A stretch of 64,000 bases of DNA from Mantis religiosa (GCA_030765055.1 CM060953.1:23197687-23261686); one strand, 5' to 3'. Positions 34,788 to 50,557 are shown, numbered from the stretch's first letter. Program-made: numbers and translations. Notes: generated from the letters alone by a model not told the origin.

Positions 34788-36290
34788 TATGTGTAAGTGG
34801 TTTTGAAAAAGTGTAACCTAAGGATTGAAGCAATAATTTTAGTTCACATCTTTCAAAGCAGAAGAAGGAGCAATGAAATAAAATGTGAGGGAAATCTTTA
34901 AGGTAATTTCCACAAATACAATGAGAAGTAGATTTGATTTTGAATCGAAATAACTAAGCTGAAAATTTGCCATATCCAGTTAAAAATTGAGTGAGAGCAT
35001 AGTTAGGATTAACGAATTTACATTTATGTGTACCTATCAGAAATCGTTGGGAAATATGCATAAATCCTTAGTCAAAGCACCACAAACACTTTTTAAGCAG
35101 TATTCATTCCAGTCATTGATGATAATCTTCTTCAATGTTTGTCTCACATAAGAAATAGGGCATACAGTGTAAATTACTGGGAAGATCTGAAGTCACAGCT
35201 CTCTTTGCAAGCTCATCTGCAGATGCCCTCTGACCCATGAAATACACAAATGAGAACCGCTTAGTATTTGATTCCTTATTTCCGCTGCAATAGGATTGCT
35301 TTTTTGTAATTGCTTCTATTATGTACATATTTTGTTGTAGGTGGCAGTAACCAGTGAGAACAACGCCTATAACTCTGAAAATAGTGCAATGGAAAACACC
35401 TTTGTGCTTGTGGAAAATATTTACTACTTTAAAGGGAAAATCAGTACCGAATTTGAATTAAATCGTTAATTGTTTGAATTTATTTTAAAAATTATGCAAA
35501 TGAAAAGCTGTTTGTACGTTCGCATAGGTATTATGGAGATAAACAGTGGTTAGCTGTAGTAATAGCTGTAGTGTTTGGCTGGGTTCAAAGCCCGTACAAG
35601 CGGTTACCTATAGCCGAACAGATGAATGGCGTACATTTAGAATAAACCCACTTTTGATTTTGCGTGTTTCTTTCAAAGTTTTAGTTGCACACTACATGGA
35701 ATGTGTACACAAAACATAACCAGATTGCAGCTACGGGAGGTTTTACCTACTGATCTATTGCTGTATGTCGGCTGAATGCTGTAACAACAGCCGCCGGCTC
35801 ATCTGCGATTAAATTTGGTCTCATTGTGCTCTGGGATGTTCTCTGTCTTCTTGAGTGATTTGTAGTTGTGGTTTACACCCGAGTTACCTACTGAACGAGA
35901 TGGCCGGTCCCCGACTTACTACCCACTCCAACCTTGGGTATTTGACGATTTCCCTGGTCTGTAAACGAAACCTGTGGTCGTGTCTCATCTACCATGACTT
36001 TATTTTCATTATTTATATTTACTTCCTCTTCCTGCTCGTCTTTCACTTTTTTTTTAGATTTTGTACCTAATGGTGGAGCAGGGTAGATGGCGCGGTTGGT
36101 TGCTCAAAGGAAGACTAGAGGGCTGCTTGGTTTCACGTGTCATTTATCGCTTTCTCTAGGTAACCTCATCCGTGAGACGGTGTTCAAGCCTGGAACATAC
36201 CTATGTTACTTCCGCGCGTCTTTGTGACATGCCCGTATTTCCTTCAATTCTTTACTTCCTTTTAAAGGCTGGTTACAATAAATCTAAGTA
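34788..36290. other. No gene recognised
   Basis: No recognisable protein or RNA. Frames at 35113-35328 (minus) and 35855-36070 (plus) are short and without motifs. Confidence 0.5.
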
Positions 36291-36982
36291 TAGTACGATC
36301 CATATAAACCTGAACCATTTCAATAGGCCATAACTTTTGAACCAACAATAATACACACACGTACAACTTTGGGAGAATATAATACACAATTAGGAGATTG
36401 CATTACACTATTTACATCTCAGAGAAAATGTTGGAAGTGTCCTCCACCAGCATCTATACATGTTTGTACTCTTCTCACCATATTCTCTGAAGTTTTACGG
36501 AGAGTGTCCTCGCCAATGTTACTTATTTCGGTTCGAATGGATTCCTTGAGAACATCAATTGTCCGTGGCCTATTCTTGTACACTCTATTTTAGATACCCC
36601 CCACAAGAAAAGAATCCGGTGAGGTTAGGTCAGGGGATCTGGGGGTCACAGACCTTTTGAGATTATTCGGTTATCAAAGAAACTGGTTTCAAGTTCCATG
36701 GTGTTATTAGATGTATGACACGTTGCTCCATCTTGTTGGAAATAGCTTTCAATTCGATATCATCCTGCTGCTCCACAAATGTATTGAAGATACCCTTATA
36801 AACTTCAGTGTCTACACTGATGCTGGTGGACGACACTTCCAACATTTTCTCTGAGATGTAAATAGTGTAATGCAATCTCCCAATTGTGTATTATATTCTC
36901 CCAAAGTTGTACGTGTGTGTATTATTGTTGGTTCAAAGGTTATGGCCTATTGAAATGGTTCAGGTTTATATGGATCACATTA
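36291..36982 (-). mobile_element. Fold-back derivative of a Tc1/mariner-type transposon
   Basis: Two inverted arms of about 165 bp (roughly 36291-36456 and 36819-36982), about 97% identical, enclose a transposase remnant on the minus strand. The remnant reads DTEVYKGIFNTFVEQQDDIE, then SPDLTSPDSFL, YKNRPRTIDVLKESIRTEIS and CIDAGGGHFQHFL at its C-terminus. The arms include part of the coding 3' end (the GGxHFQHFL region and stop), so the 5' side appears to have been replaced by an inverted copy of the 3' side. Ends resemble TATAGTACGATCC. Most of the N-terminal half of the gene is gone; the element is non-autonomous. Confidence 0.85.
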
Positions 36983-38754
36983 TATATCGCAATGCTCGAG
37001 GTGTTCTGTCTCAATGAATAAGCTAAACCTATAATTAAATACTTCATTTCCCAACTTGTATTACATATATACATGTAGCATTGAGGTTTATTATTTGCAC
37101 AATTAAAGCGCCCATACTAACATATTTTTGTACTATTGTCTCGCTTAACTCAACGAGCTCTGGTACATCTTGATTCCTAGTAGCTTTTTGTGATTACAAC
37201 AAACAAGACAGGGAAGGTGCTAAAGGGCATTTGTTTCACTCTGAATTCACGTGAACATTCAACATAGCTGCCTATCTTTAAGAAAACTTAAGTGACACAA
37301 AAAACAGGAGCTTACGCTCTCAAATCAAGTATCCAGAATTATGTAAAGAAATATCTGAGCTCGAGTTTAATTATTAGTTTTGGAAGAAGTGATACGATTT
37401 TGTTTCTTTTGAGAACTTTTTTCTCAGGAATGCCTAAAGAAGTGCACGAAACACTTGATACAAGCGTAAGGCTACATTTTATCTAAATTGTGCTTAGGTC
37501 AGTATCTATAAGAAACATTGCATTTTACTCAAGTATATGATGCTGAAATACGTGTTTTGAGGTACCAAAGTCAGAAAAGAGCATCTTGGAAAACAGTGTG
37601 TGTATGTACGATTAGGTAAACTCACAAACGAGAGTGATAAGTACCCACCAAACAAACTGCACTTTACATATGAAATGTTCAATATATTTTTCCACAAAAT
37701 TACTAGTGACTTTTATTACAATATAATAATTATTTAAGATACTTGCATTATTAATTAAATATATACCCATAATTTTCTGAGAATATGAAGGAAAGTCATT
37801 CTTTATTTGAGAGAATTTTGAATAATTTTGTATAAGTGTAAAACCTTGTTCATGTAGAATCTTTTTAAAATACACAATTATTTCCAATTATTTCCAAAGA
37901 ATTTTGGTGTCATTAGGTATTTCCGAGAAGTTCTATTATTAATTAATATTTCGCTATTCACTGATTTCCAAAGATCCGTGGAAAATGTAGATATAATTTC
38001 AAATCCAAAATATGTTGTTTCAAAATCTGTGACTTTAATTTTATGTCCTCTAACGTTCTTGTACTTCTAATTAAACTATTTCTGGAAATGTTTATCACGA
38101 AAAGCATTAATTAGGTGTATTCATAAGAACGTTTTGTTGAAGCTGAAACAATCATGTCAGTATAAATTAAAATTTTTTTAAAGCTAAAACTCGTTAAATT
38201 ATGATGGTTACCAATATTTTTAAACGAGGGGAGAGTTGTTTGCATAATGTACATAATACAAAAAGCTGACGTAAATTAAAAGGACAGAAGGTTAAACATT
38301 GAATTCTCTTAAATAAAAAATGTAGGTGATTATCAAGGTTTAAATGAACATTTTTGGGAATAGTGTTCAGATATACAATATTCATATAATTAAAAGAGAG
38401 AGCGTGATATCGCAAGGAATGCGACAGTCGTCTGGTCGATCTCCCGTTAGCTTTTAGTAACTAGCGTAACGCGTGCTCAGGGCGATCCTTTTACAGAAAA
38501 AGAGCACAACAGTACAAAATGAGTCATCGATATAGATGAAAGTATTTAGTGGGGAGAGGCGTTAGCTGATATTTTCATATCGGTGGCTTTGACTCAAGCA
38601 TTTCATGCTCTTTTTACTTCTTAAACTTTTTGAATTATGTGACCGCAGACTTGGTATTTTCTCAACTTATTTTCACACACATATTTACCTCCAAACTCAA
38701 TGGAGGGTTGGGAATTGTGTAATTAAAGAAACATTTCCTCCGCGTAAAGCAGAG
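36983..38754. other. No gene recognised
   Basis: AT-rich with no recognisable coding or repeat family. Confidence 0.5.
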
Positions 38755-38890
38755 AGACTAAGTCTGGCACCGTAGCTTCCGCGCTAGGGGTCCCGGGTTC
38801 GATTCCCGGCGGTGGGAATGGGGATTTTTCTCCGACCAAGATAATTCCTCATCTTTCCCACAGTCTGTAAGCATGAATCAGAGTGCGAAT
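38755..38890 (+). repeat. tRNA-related SINE-like repeat, family D
   Basis: GGCACCGTAGCTTCCGCGC followed by GGTCCCGGGTTCGATTCCCG supplies a strong B box (GGTTCGATTCC). GGGATTTTTCTCCGACCAAG then begins a non-tRNA body. The 5' part is too short and mispaired for a functional tRNA, so it is called a SINE. It is the only copy seen here. Confidence 0.6.
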
Positions 38891-39351
38891 GTGTACGTGA
38901 TCTAATGATTAAAACCCAACGAATACGAGTTAACACCTACGATATGTTCCAAAGGAGAACGGCCGCGGATATAACAACTACAGTTAAAGGCGGGGTGTAA
39001 ATGGAACAAATAAAAAAGTATATACCTATTGAATTGAAACCAAATACGATGTTATGATTGTTGAGTATTGTTACAGTGGTTAACGAAAAAAGTATGTTTA
39101 TATAGAGATTGTGTTGACAACTTCATTATAAGCTTGTTTACAATATTTTAACGAGAGATTTAGTTCAAATTCAAGGTAATATTTCATTTCTGGCTTCACT
39201 GTTTAAGGCAATAACAAACGATAGTGCAGTCCCATAGTCTGCTGTTTCAGTAATGTCACATGGACACCATTATCCCACTGCACTAACTCCTTCGTTTCAC
39301 TGTTCTTAAACTTTTGAAGTTTTCCATCACACTAGAGTACACAACTATATA
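38891..39351. other. No gene recognised
   Basis: Nothing recognisable in about 460 bases. Confidence 0.4.
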
Positions 39352-39470
39352 TCCATCTGGGTGGCTCAATTGTTTAGGGTTGGTCTACTAATCATAGGAT
39401 CGTGGGTTCCAATCCGGCCCAGACCGATGACTTTTAGGTATGCTTAAAAGCAAGCTCCATTTCAGTGGAG
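39352..39470 (+). repeat. tRNA-related SINE-like repeat, family F
   Basis: GTGGCTCAATTGTTTAGGG resembles a tRNA D-arm and A box. After ATCATAGGATCGTGGGTTCC comes AATCCGGCCCAGACC (B-box-like GGTTCCAATCC), then a body with GATGACTTTTAGG. The anticodon-arm region is irregular, arguing against a working tRNA gene. Confidence 0.5.
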
Positions 39471-42078
39471 GCATACCGGAATCTTTGATATAATTCTGAT
39501 TATCAAGAATCGCTAGCAAACGAACGGATAACTTTACTAATAATTTTGTTCTTCTACATTACTTTGTTTTAAACTCGTATACTTTCTGCTTCCATTTGAC
39601 CAGCATGCATTTTCCTGTTTAGTATTAGTGGTGGATACAAATTGCAAAAATGGTGAGATTTGGTGGACTTCGAAATGAAAATATAAAAATACCACTACAT
39701 GATGTAATGTCACGTAATGCGAAATATTAAACAACCAATCCAAGATCAGTGATTATTATAAACTTAAACGAAACCAGCATCGTTGGCGCTTTTTTACCAA
39801 ATGTCCCTCTTGCTTATAACTTATTTAAAGTAATTTAACTGAGCTTTCAAATTAATACTTGTAATCATTAAATACCTAATTATTATTTTTGGACTTTTAG
39901 AGAAATAATTATCACGACAGCAAGTTTTATAGCCGAATGAAATCAGTCGAAAAAACTACTTTTGGTATTACTGACGACAGTTGTGGTAGCAGTAGTGAGT
40001 AAATGTCTGGTTAAAATGGTCATTTTCTTTGTTAAAATTCCATAAAATGTTTCAACTATTCTTTGCTTGTTTATAGCATCTGTGGTTGTATGTGTCGGTA
40101 TTGCAGCATTTCAATTTAAACTCACTGCTTCGTAAATACTGCTTCATTGAGTGCAATTTTCATTTAATGAGGTCACTTTCATTTCCATTACCAAAAGACC
40201 GGACGAGGCGACTCTTTGCATTATTTTAACGTTATGGATACAAAAGAAATTATTTAAATGCTTTATTATGTTAAATGCTTTCTGGTTTAATCCGAAAAAA
40301 TAACACACTTATTTTATGTGACATTTGAAAGAATTGTCCAAATTATCATGGAAAAAAGTATCCAGTTTTAGTGATGTGCCATATAATTTAAACTTTCTAA
40401 GCCAAAGTCACCTTATTTCGCGACAGTTGATGAAACAGATGGAAAACATTTTTTAAAGCGTTGAACTTATTTAGGAATCAGAAAATATAAACACAATAAT
40501 ACTAATAAAAACAATACATTAAAATGCTTTCAATAACTTATTTCATGTTTATGATTAGTTTATAAACTATTATTTTCGACAGAAAGTATTATAGATAATA
40601 TACCTACCTAAGATTTTACAATTAGAAACTGTTATCACCTGATCGTAACTCATTTGTTTAAAGCCCTGAGCATTACAGACTTAGACCTGTATGAGGTTTG
40701 AATGTTCGCTGACTTCAAGTCTACCTAGAGGACGGAGTGGCTCACTAGATGTTTATGGGACTTTACAGACATTGTGGTGGAACACTTGTTCTGCATTTTA
40801 AGCGAAGGTTTTACTTTCTTATTTTTAAGGTAACTTTAAAAACATCATAAAATATATGTAGCAGTACAGCTGAAAAGGTCATGCTTTGCTCTCTCAACGT
40901 GCATTGAATTTATTCGCTGTTGTGGAAATTATTCTCTCAAACGTTAATTCTTCACGTTATTAGAGATCTATGTAGAAAACGTTTTATGTTTCATATTTTA
41001 CTTGTAAAAAATATAGTAGCCTTAAGCGATAGTCAAATCTTTTAAGAGCTATTTGTTACGAGATGGTTTTAAAATTACGTTGCTTTTGCATGACCAACAG
41101 GTAAAAATAAATAATGACATAAAAATAATAAATAAGGACTTCCCGTTTGAGGAAAATAAGTATTTGAAAATTCCATCAATAAAAAAAATCGAACAAACTA
41201 TTCATTTAATATAAATTGTATGATTTAACGAGATTTGCTTACCTACTAGTAATGCAAGAATAATGGAGAGTGAAGTCTTCAACAGCTGTTACCAGAAAAG
41301 TCAGGATATACGTTTCATTTGCCGTGTCAAACCACCTAGTGTTTTAATAAAGTCTTAGAACAGTTTGCACTTTTGAAGGAAAAAATTGCATATTAAGGTT
41401 AGTTTGGGTGGGGCGATTTAAAAATATTTGTATCAAATGTTCCGAAGATGTGATTCTTATATAGCAAGTTTGGTATTTAGCCAAATGTGTATTTCTGGTA
41501 AAATTCTGATATATATCCAATTTGTGGATTGCAATATAATTTTTTCCACTTACTTATTAGCGGTTCCACTTACTTAATAGGTACAGACTAGAGAACGTAA
41601 AACCTGTCAAGTGTTAAATGTATTTTATACATTTTTCCATTGTTCCGATAAAGGTAGATTTTTATTTTATTCACCATTCCAACAGCATCACGTAACAAAA
41701 TAACCTTAGAATTAATTGAACAGAAGCTAATGCAGATCATAGTTAGTGGAGTGTAGTTAAATTAAGGTAAACTAGCACTGTAAACAATTAAAAGAGATTA
41801 ATGTTTACTGATGATGTTAAGCTATATGAAAATATCAGTTCCGTGTAAAGACTGCTTAGAACTTCATCAGCACTTTCACTCTCTATATGCGAAATTTAAA
41901 ATTGGAATATTCATTACAGTACTGCATTTAGGATACTTCAAAGCGATTAATAACTACTGCAGATATTCATAAATCATGACGCGAATTAAAAGTATAGAAG
42001 ATAAATAAAAAGCAAAGAAATTCTAGTTTTGAATCTTTTTCAAGTTGTCATTTAATTACACAAATAATTACCGCCTTA
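39471..42078. other. No gene recognised
   Basis: 2.6 kb of AT-rich DNA without open frames above 70 codons or recognised repeats. Confidence 0.5.
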
Positions 42079-43904
<1,826 letters not shown>

Positions 43905-44603
43905 GTGAGAACCATATACATCTGAACCATTTCAGTATGCCATAATTTCCCTTTGAAAACTCGTAGAATGTAGGAATGTGTTTTAATGATCTCAGTGGCT
44001 CTGGGAGAATTGTCAATACTGACAATTATTGACAGTTGACGGTCTTAAATGTCCATTTTCTTTGATACGACTGTAGACACTGAAGTTTATATGGCTATCT
44101 TCAACACATTTGTGGAGCAGCTGGATGATATCGAATTGAGAGAAAGTTATTTCCAGCAAGATGGAGCAACGTGCCATACATCTAATGACACCGTGAAACT
44201 TGTAACCAGTTTCTTTTATAATCGAATATTTTTTAAAAAATGTCTGTGACCCCGCAGGTCCCCTGACCTAACCTCACCGGAGTTTTTCTTGTGTGGTATC
44301 TAAAAAATAGAGTGTACAAGAATAGGCCACGGACAATTGATGTTGTCAAGGAATCCATTCGAACCTAAATAAGTAACATTGGCGAGGATACTCTCCGTAA
44401 AACTTCAGAGAATATGGTGAGACGAGTACAAACATGTATAGATGCTGGTGTAGGACACTTCCAACATTTTCTCTGAGATGTAAATAGTGTAATGTAATCT
44501 CCCAATTGTGTATTATATTCTCCCAAAGTTGCAAGTGTGTCCTATTATTGGTTCAAAAGTTATGACCTATTGAAATGGTTCGGGTTTATATGGATCGCAC
44601 TAT
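43905..44603 (+). mobile_element. Tc1/mariner-type transposon relic related to the fold-back element
   Basis: The plus strand encodes DTEVYMAIFNTFVEQLDDIE, YFQQDGATCHTSNDTVKLV (second catalytic Asp in QQDGA) in the frame 44049-44249. In shifted frames come SPDLTSPEFFLCG (Glu where the other copy has Asp), VYKNRPRTIDVVKESIRT and CIDAGVGHFQHFL. The 3' end AAATGGTTCGGGTTTATATGG matches the arms at 36.3-37.0 kb. The 5' end (GAACCATATACATCTGAACC) is a diverged inverted counterpart. N-terminal and first-Asp regions are deleted. Confidence 0.8.
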
Positions 44604-47600
44604 ATAAAACCCACCCTCTTATGTAGGTATGTACGATTTAATAGCATTTTGTAATATTCTTTGGAAAATATCACGTATTTTAGATTATAGTATATTCCAT
44701 TGAGCCGCAAACCTGGTTGGGCATTTACGCATAGAAAGGTTATCTACATTAAAGTAAAATACGCATAAATATTGCGTAATTAACGTAACAAATATAAAAC
44801 GCGTAAATTGGTGTAACAATTTCATTGTTTATATCCAAGAACCGGAATGTACTGACGTAGAATTTCAGTTACTGCTTCCAAGTGATAGTTATCTTGAAAT
44901 AATTACCTAATGTATGAGCTAACAAACAGTTTACGTGATAAATATCTACGTAGCGTTATCAACTGTAATGTAACAAACTGCAAAGAGAGATGACCATCAT
45001 GCTGTAAACTTAATTCATAGACATATTGTACCAACTGCGGTGGCATTCAAGGATTTTCTCCTTTCCAGAAACAAGAAAGAAAAAACCAACGTATTTTTTA
45101 AATAATTCAGAGAGCCAGGATGGCAGTTTCTCTTCTAGAAGCTTGTACAGGAACAGAATTCTTATGTGGACGCTTTACAGTTCAATGCAAATATCATAAT
45201 TTCTTCAGTATTAATAACTCGCTTGTTGCATAATAACTCCATGTTGTAAGGACTCATTATCAGACAGAAAGTATGCTGTTTGATGTGAAAGCCTATACCT
45301 ACATACTAGACTGTCACCTCGTGTAGAGATCACATTACGTAGGCATTACACACGCGCTACTCGTCCAGCCGTGATTGCGTTATTTTGCAAAAAACTGACA
45401 GCTCTTTAACACCTGCTCCACCACATTAACAATCACTGGCGACCCAGATATTGTTAAGTAGATGTTATATAGACCAACGAATATTATTGGAAACCAATTT
45501 ATGGAGACCAACACAATCCAAAAAAAAAAAAAAAAAAATAATAATAATAATAATAATTTAATTCATTTACAAACTTTCCAGACGAAGATCTACATGTAAA
45601 CAATTTGATATATTGGACTCATATGATTTCCGCTACTGTTGTACAAACTATTCTTACAGACACCTCTATCTGCTTCTTTTAACCAAGATAGACATTATCT
45701 TATTGCTGACTTACTCGGCTGCAAGGATATTATGAGGATAGAGTAAAGTTAAGTGATATTCAAATCCTTTAAGAGCTTGCCGTTGTGTGATAGTATTAAA
45801 ATCTGTTGTCTGTATGACCAACGGATAGAAAAGCAATAAAAATTCAAAGCAATAACAAGTAATTTTTGTGAATGCTTAGCTTAAAGTAAGACAAATTATG
45901 TGCTTTAACGAGAAATATATTTTTGTGCAGTAGATATAATTTTGTCTGTTACAGCTATCAGAATATAGAGGACTCTAGAGACTATTTCCAAGAAAATTCA
46001 AGATAGAATATACCTATATATTTCATGTTATATAAAAATATTAAGAAGAAATGATATTTTCATCAAAATCGTTCGAAAAAGGTTCAATATGAAGAGGATT
46101 TACGAGTACAAGGATCTTTTTTTTCTTCTTCCTGATGCATTCTTGAAAAATGCTGTACTTAATGCCAAGTTTGGTGCTTAACTGAATTTCGATTTTTGAG
46201 TTACACTGTCCACACACTCATACTTACACTTTTTTTATTCTAAAAGAGATTCTTTCTCATTCACGGAGACTTAATTCAGGGTAGATTTTTGGGTGCAAAG
46301 CAGTACTTTCCCTAATTACTGCAGCACGTAATACATAAATAAAAAGTTATATTGAATTCATAAACAAACTTAAGGACAAAAACTTGTAAATCATTAGTAA
46401 AAGCTTTCGGGCAGAAGGACCGAGGTCTATGTCTAACTTTCCGGTCAATTCTTTGGATGCACCGTGGTACATTCCTAACAGCACTCTCCACAGTGACTTA
46501 GATGTTCCAGAGGTAGGTATCTGTAGTCCTCCGAGAGCGCTATAAAAGGCTCCATAACTCATTTCTACAACATACTAATCCAACAGATACCAGCAAATCC
46601 TACATCAGATCGAGACAATAGAAGATTAAAAGGAAAACGACACATCGATCTGCTACCATAACCTTAAAGACTGTTGGGATTACCGGTGGGTAACATCCCA
46701 TACACATGTTTCTTGCTATCAATATAAGTCATTTGGCAAAACAGTATTGTATAAGCTATGTACAGAAAAGTTTTCATCAATAAATTAAAAAGAATTCTTT
46801 TGTTACCATCTAACACGCCCAAGACAATCGTTGTTAAGCAGCACCTTGTGCGATCTTTGAGCATGGTAATCGAAGAGTGGATACGAACCTGGGCAGGTCT
46901 TCCAGACTGGAAGACTTTTAACTCGCCTTCGTAGGCATCTAAACAACGTGCAATGTAAATTTTGCTTTCGAATTAGATGATTACAGTAGTATCGTAATAT
47001 CCTCAAATCCTCAAAAATACACCACACCGGATATTTTTATTTTACATGGTTTGAAAACAAAAAGTAGGTATGTTTAGAAAAATGTACGTATATCTGCTTG
47101 AGATCAGCATTAATCAAAGAAGAGAAGTGGACTAAATACCAAACTTGGCATATGAGTTTAAAATCTTTCAAGAATGTGACATGAAGGTTTTCAAGGAAAA
47201 TCCTATCTCAAAAGATTGTTTAGATGAAAAATGTTCCAAAACGTTTTATTTCTTCAAAAATTGCTCTGAAGATGTTGATTAAAATACATGACATGAATTT
47301 TCTAGGAATAACCTCAGAATTCGTCTTCATTCTGGACGACAATTGCCTGGCAAACCTTAGGTAAAAAATAACAAAATCTTACTACTCAACAAATGAGGAT
47401 CTCATCAAAGTACACAATTTATTCAAATGGTGTATTCAACGTTTCTTATTTGTTATCATTTGTTTAAATTTTCCAACACAAACTTTGCTCAGTTAAAAGT
47501 CCTTATTTATTTCTCTCTCTCTCCTGGTCATCCAAAGAGAGGCCCATCACAGAGCGACCTGCAGTTAAAAGATTTGACTAGTACTAAAAGTCTACTACGT

Positions 47601-47970
47601 CTAGATACGTCCCTCGTGTCTACGGATAAAACAAGTTCTGAAAACGCTTCTCTGCACTGATATGAACTAGAAGTATAGAAAAGTCATTGAATGCAACAAA
47701 TTAGTATTTTTACTGATTTGTTTTCAAATATTTATGCTCCTTCTTAGACAGAATATGTCCATATAGGTGTATTTTTAATAAGGCACCAGATTTGTAATAA
47801 ATTATTATTAATTTCAAAAAAAGCAAATAATGCAAAATTATTTTGAAAAAAAAATTAATACTGGAGAGTGCAAATGCACTATTAAAGTTAACATACACAG
47901 ATGATGTAAACTCCTTTACTGTAAAACAAGATTGTTTACGTAAAATGTTTAAAATTCACGTGTTGTTTAT
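44604..47970. other. No gene recognised; A run plus short (AAT)n at 45519-45557
   Basis: An A run of about 18 followed by (TAA)n of six or seven units lies at 45521-45557 and could be a retroposon tail, but no body is identifiable before it. No coding sequence is recognised in this 3.4 kb. Frames up to 77 codons (for example 47427-47660) lack motifs. Confidence 0.5.
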
Positions 47971-48205
47971 TTTGTAATTTACGTCCTCCAACGTTAAGTC
48001 ATATTGGACGATGAATGAAATGGGTGAAACGATGCTCAAATGAGCCCAGGGTCCATAGAGCTTAGAGTTACCCGACATTCGTCTTTCGGGATAAGGGAGA
48101 ACCCTGGAAAAAACCTTATCTAGGTAACTCATCCTGACCGAGATTCGCACTAGGGACTTCTTGAACGTGAGGCAGACACGCTACCACCACGCTACCGAGG
48201 CGGGC
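47971..48205 (-). repeat. SINE-A, near full length
   Basis: On the minus strand: GCCCGCCTCGGTAGCGTGG start (A box damaged by a small deletion), head, body and tail with CGTTGGAGGACGTAAATTAC, ending AAAATAAA. TCACGTGT occurs on both sides (near 47957 and 48216), suggesting a target duplication, although an A-rich stretch separates it from the head side. Confidence 0.88.
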
Positions 48206-49515
48206 AAAAAAAAGTCACGTGTACGGTAATTTTACCCTGCGAAATATCGCAGCTAGAATTTAGAAATATTACGCAAACATTATTTCTTTGTGAATTTTCC
48301 AAATTTCAAACATGTATTGCCTTATTAGTGGAGATACTATATGGAATATACCTATATTTAATATTTACGAAGTGGAAATGCTGTGCTGACATCTGTCATG
48401 AATGCAGAGATTAGAATTCTAAGTGCTATGCTAAGATCACATTCCTATTCCATAAATATACAAATAAAGGTTTACTGTTTAAGAGTTCATTTCAGTTTGT
48501 GTGGTATCGAGATATGACGGCACCTCTCAACGTGGAGTTACTCCCTTGACAGGTCGGTTAGCGCCAAGAAGTTACTTGGCACCTCTTAACCGTCAATTGT
48601 TAACTCTGGACTTGGACGTCACATAGAGGACTATAAAATATCTGATACATTGCACTCACATGACTTTTTTACTCATTCATCTACAATTAGAGAAGTGTTA
48701 TATGGCATTCAAACATTTCATGCCAAGATTTCAGTAGAAATACTCCATGAATTAAAATAAAGCATTTTTATAAAAACGTTTATGTGGTCTATCAACAGTA
48801 TAACACAAAAATTAACAATAGATTAACTAACAAACTTTGTGATTAAGTTGAGCATCTTTCGAGGATGCAATACGAGGATTTTCAAGAAAACCTCCCGCCC
48901 CAAACAGAGAACGTTTTTTGAAAATTTTGATTTTCTCAAAAATGGTTCTATTTGTATTAAAATGCAATATGTTAATGTTCATGACAAATGAAATTTATAT
49001 CTTGAATTTTCTGAGAATCTCCCTATAAGTGGTCCTCATTCTGGATGACTTTTGCATATCTGGTAAACGTAAGGGATAGACAAAGTCTTCCTACACAGGA
49101 TATGCAGATTTCGTTAAGGTAGGCAATTTATATCAAATTCATTCATTCATTTTTGTGTAGAGAACCTATTCCGAAATATTGCTTGTTATTTGTTGAATTT
49201 TGCATTCTCAAATGCGAAGTCATGCTTTTTTTAATCTCTTGGGCATGCAAAGAGTACGGAATTCCAGAGTCCTAACGTATTGTCCAACTGTCAAACATTT
49301 GTCTATCACCTAAAGTCTACTGTACCTACAATAAGATAATGTTTATGTTGAAGTAGATTGTGGAATAAGTGTTTGTACAAGAGTAGAGAAATTCATGTGG
49401 GCGCAATACTTATATGTTTTATTTAAAAAAAAAAGCATCTACACATTTCCATTTCGCTGAAGTGGCAGTCGGTTTTAAAAGGCATGTACCTCGCAAAGAG
49501 AGTGGACATAATATC
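48206..49515. other. No gene recognised
   Basis: AT-rich; an A run near 49423. No recognised coding or repeat sequence. Confidence 0.5.
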
Positions 49516-49780
49516 AATCCTTTAAACTCCCGTCTCGGTAGCGTAGATGGTAACATGTCTGCTTCACGTTCAAGAGGTCCCGAGTTCGAATCTCGGTCAG
49601 GGTGAGTTATCTGGATAAGGGTTTTTTCCGGGGTTTCCCCTTAACCCTACAGACCAATGTCAGGTAGCTCTAAACTCCATGGCCCCTGGGCTCATTTGAG
49701 CATCATTTCACCCAATTCATTCATCGTCCGATATGGCCTAACGTTGGAGGCTGTATATTATAATAAAAAATCCTTTAAAC
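49516..49780 (+). repeat. SINE-A, full length with 12-bp target duplication
   Basis: The clearest copy. AATCCTTTAAAC flanks it exactly (49516-49527 and 49769-49780), with the SINE at 49528-49768. A box TAGCGTAGATGG is at 49539-49550 and B box GTTCGAATC at 49584-49592; both fit the Pol III consensus. The tail ends TATAATAAAA. The flanking repeat and A-rich end indicate LINE-assisted insertion. Confidence 0.95.
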
Positions 49781-50512
49781 AGTTTGCACTAGGTACTTTT
49801 GGATTTTCCAATGCTCAGTTACATTCATAACAACTACAGAGGCAATAACTAAACGAAATAAGGGTATCTCTTGGTTGACTAAATCACGTTTAATTAACAA
49901 AAGAACTTAACTAAGAGAGACGTTACAACGACAGCTGTATAAGTGAAATTCCCTGTTCTAGGTACCGTAGTTTAACAACAATGGAGAAGCTATATGCCAA
50001 CCTGAGCCCTTCAGAAGTCCCTCCAAATGCCTAATAAGCACCATCATGAACAACAAAACTCTTTCACATCCTATTCTAACAAAACTTTACCCTTCTAGTT
50101 CTTGTTGATAAAGAAGAGCTTCAGTATTTCGTTCTAAACATACTAACAACGGAACAGTTGAATAAAAGTATTTAAAAACTTAAAAAACCTTACGATATGT
50201 GATACCTTTGAATGACCACGAGAAGAAATAATTAGGGTACCATTTGGGTAAAGCATTTGAAATTGCAAACCAATAACAAAGAATAATTCGGAAATAGCTA
50301 ATGCCAAAACAAATATTTTCCATATAAATTGGCACTTTGACAAGATTTACATATTTTATGCAGTAAGACTTTATATACGGTTTACCAAAAGTCATTCTGA
50401 ATAAAGAAGACTTCACAGATTATCCTAAAAGATGAAGGTGAGTAGATAGGTATATGATTTACGACGTGCAGATGTCTTGATCTGGTATTTCAATTAAAAT
50501 TGTTAGTCATTA

Positions 50513-50557
<45 letters not shown>

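Noticed and set aside
38755..38815. tRNA gene with GGTTCGATTCC
   Set aside because: The T arm is good, but the 5' half cannot form a full cloverleaf and a SINE-like body follows.
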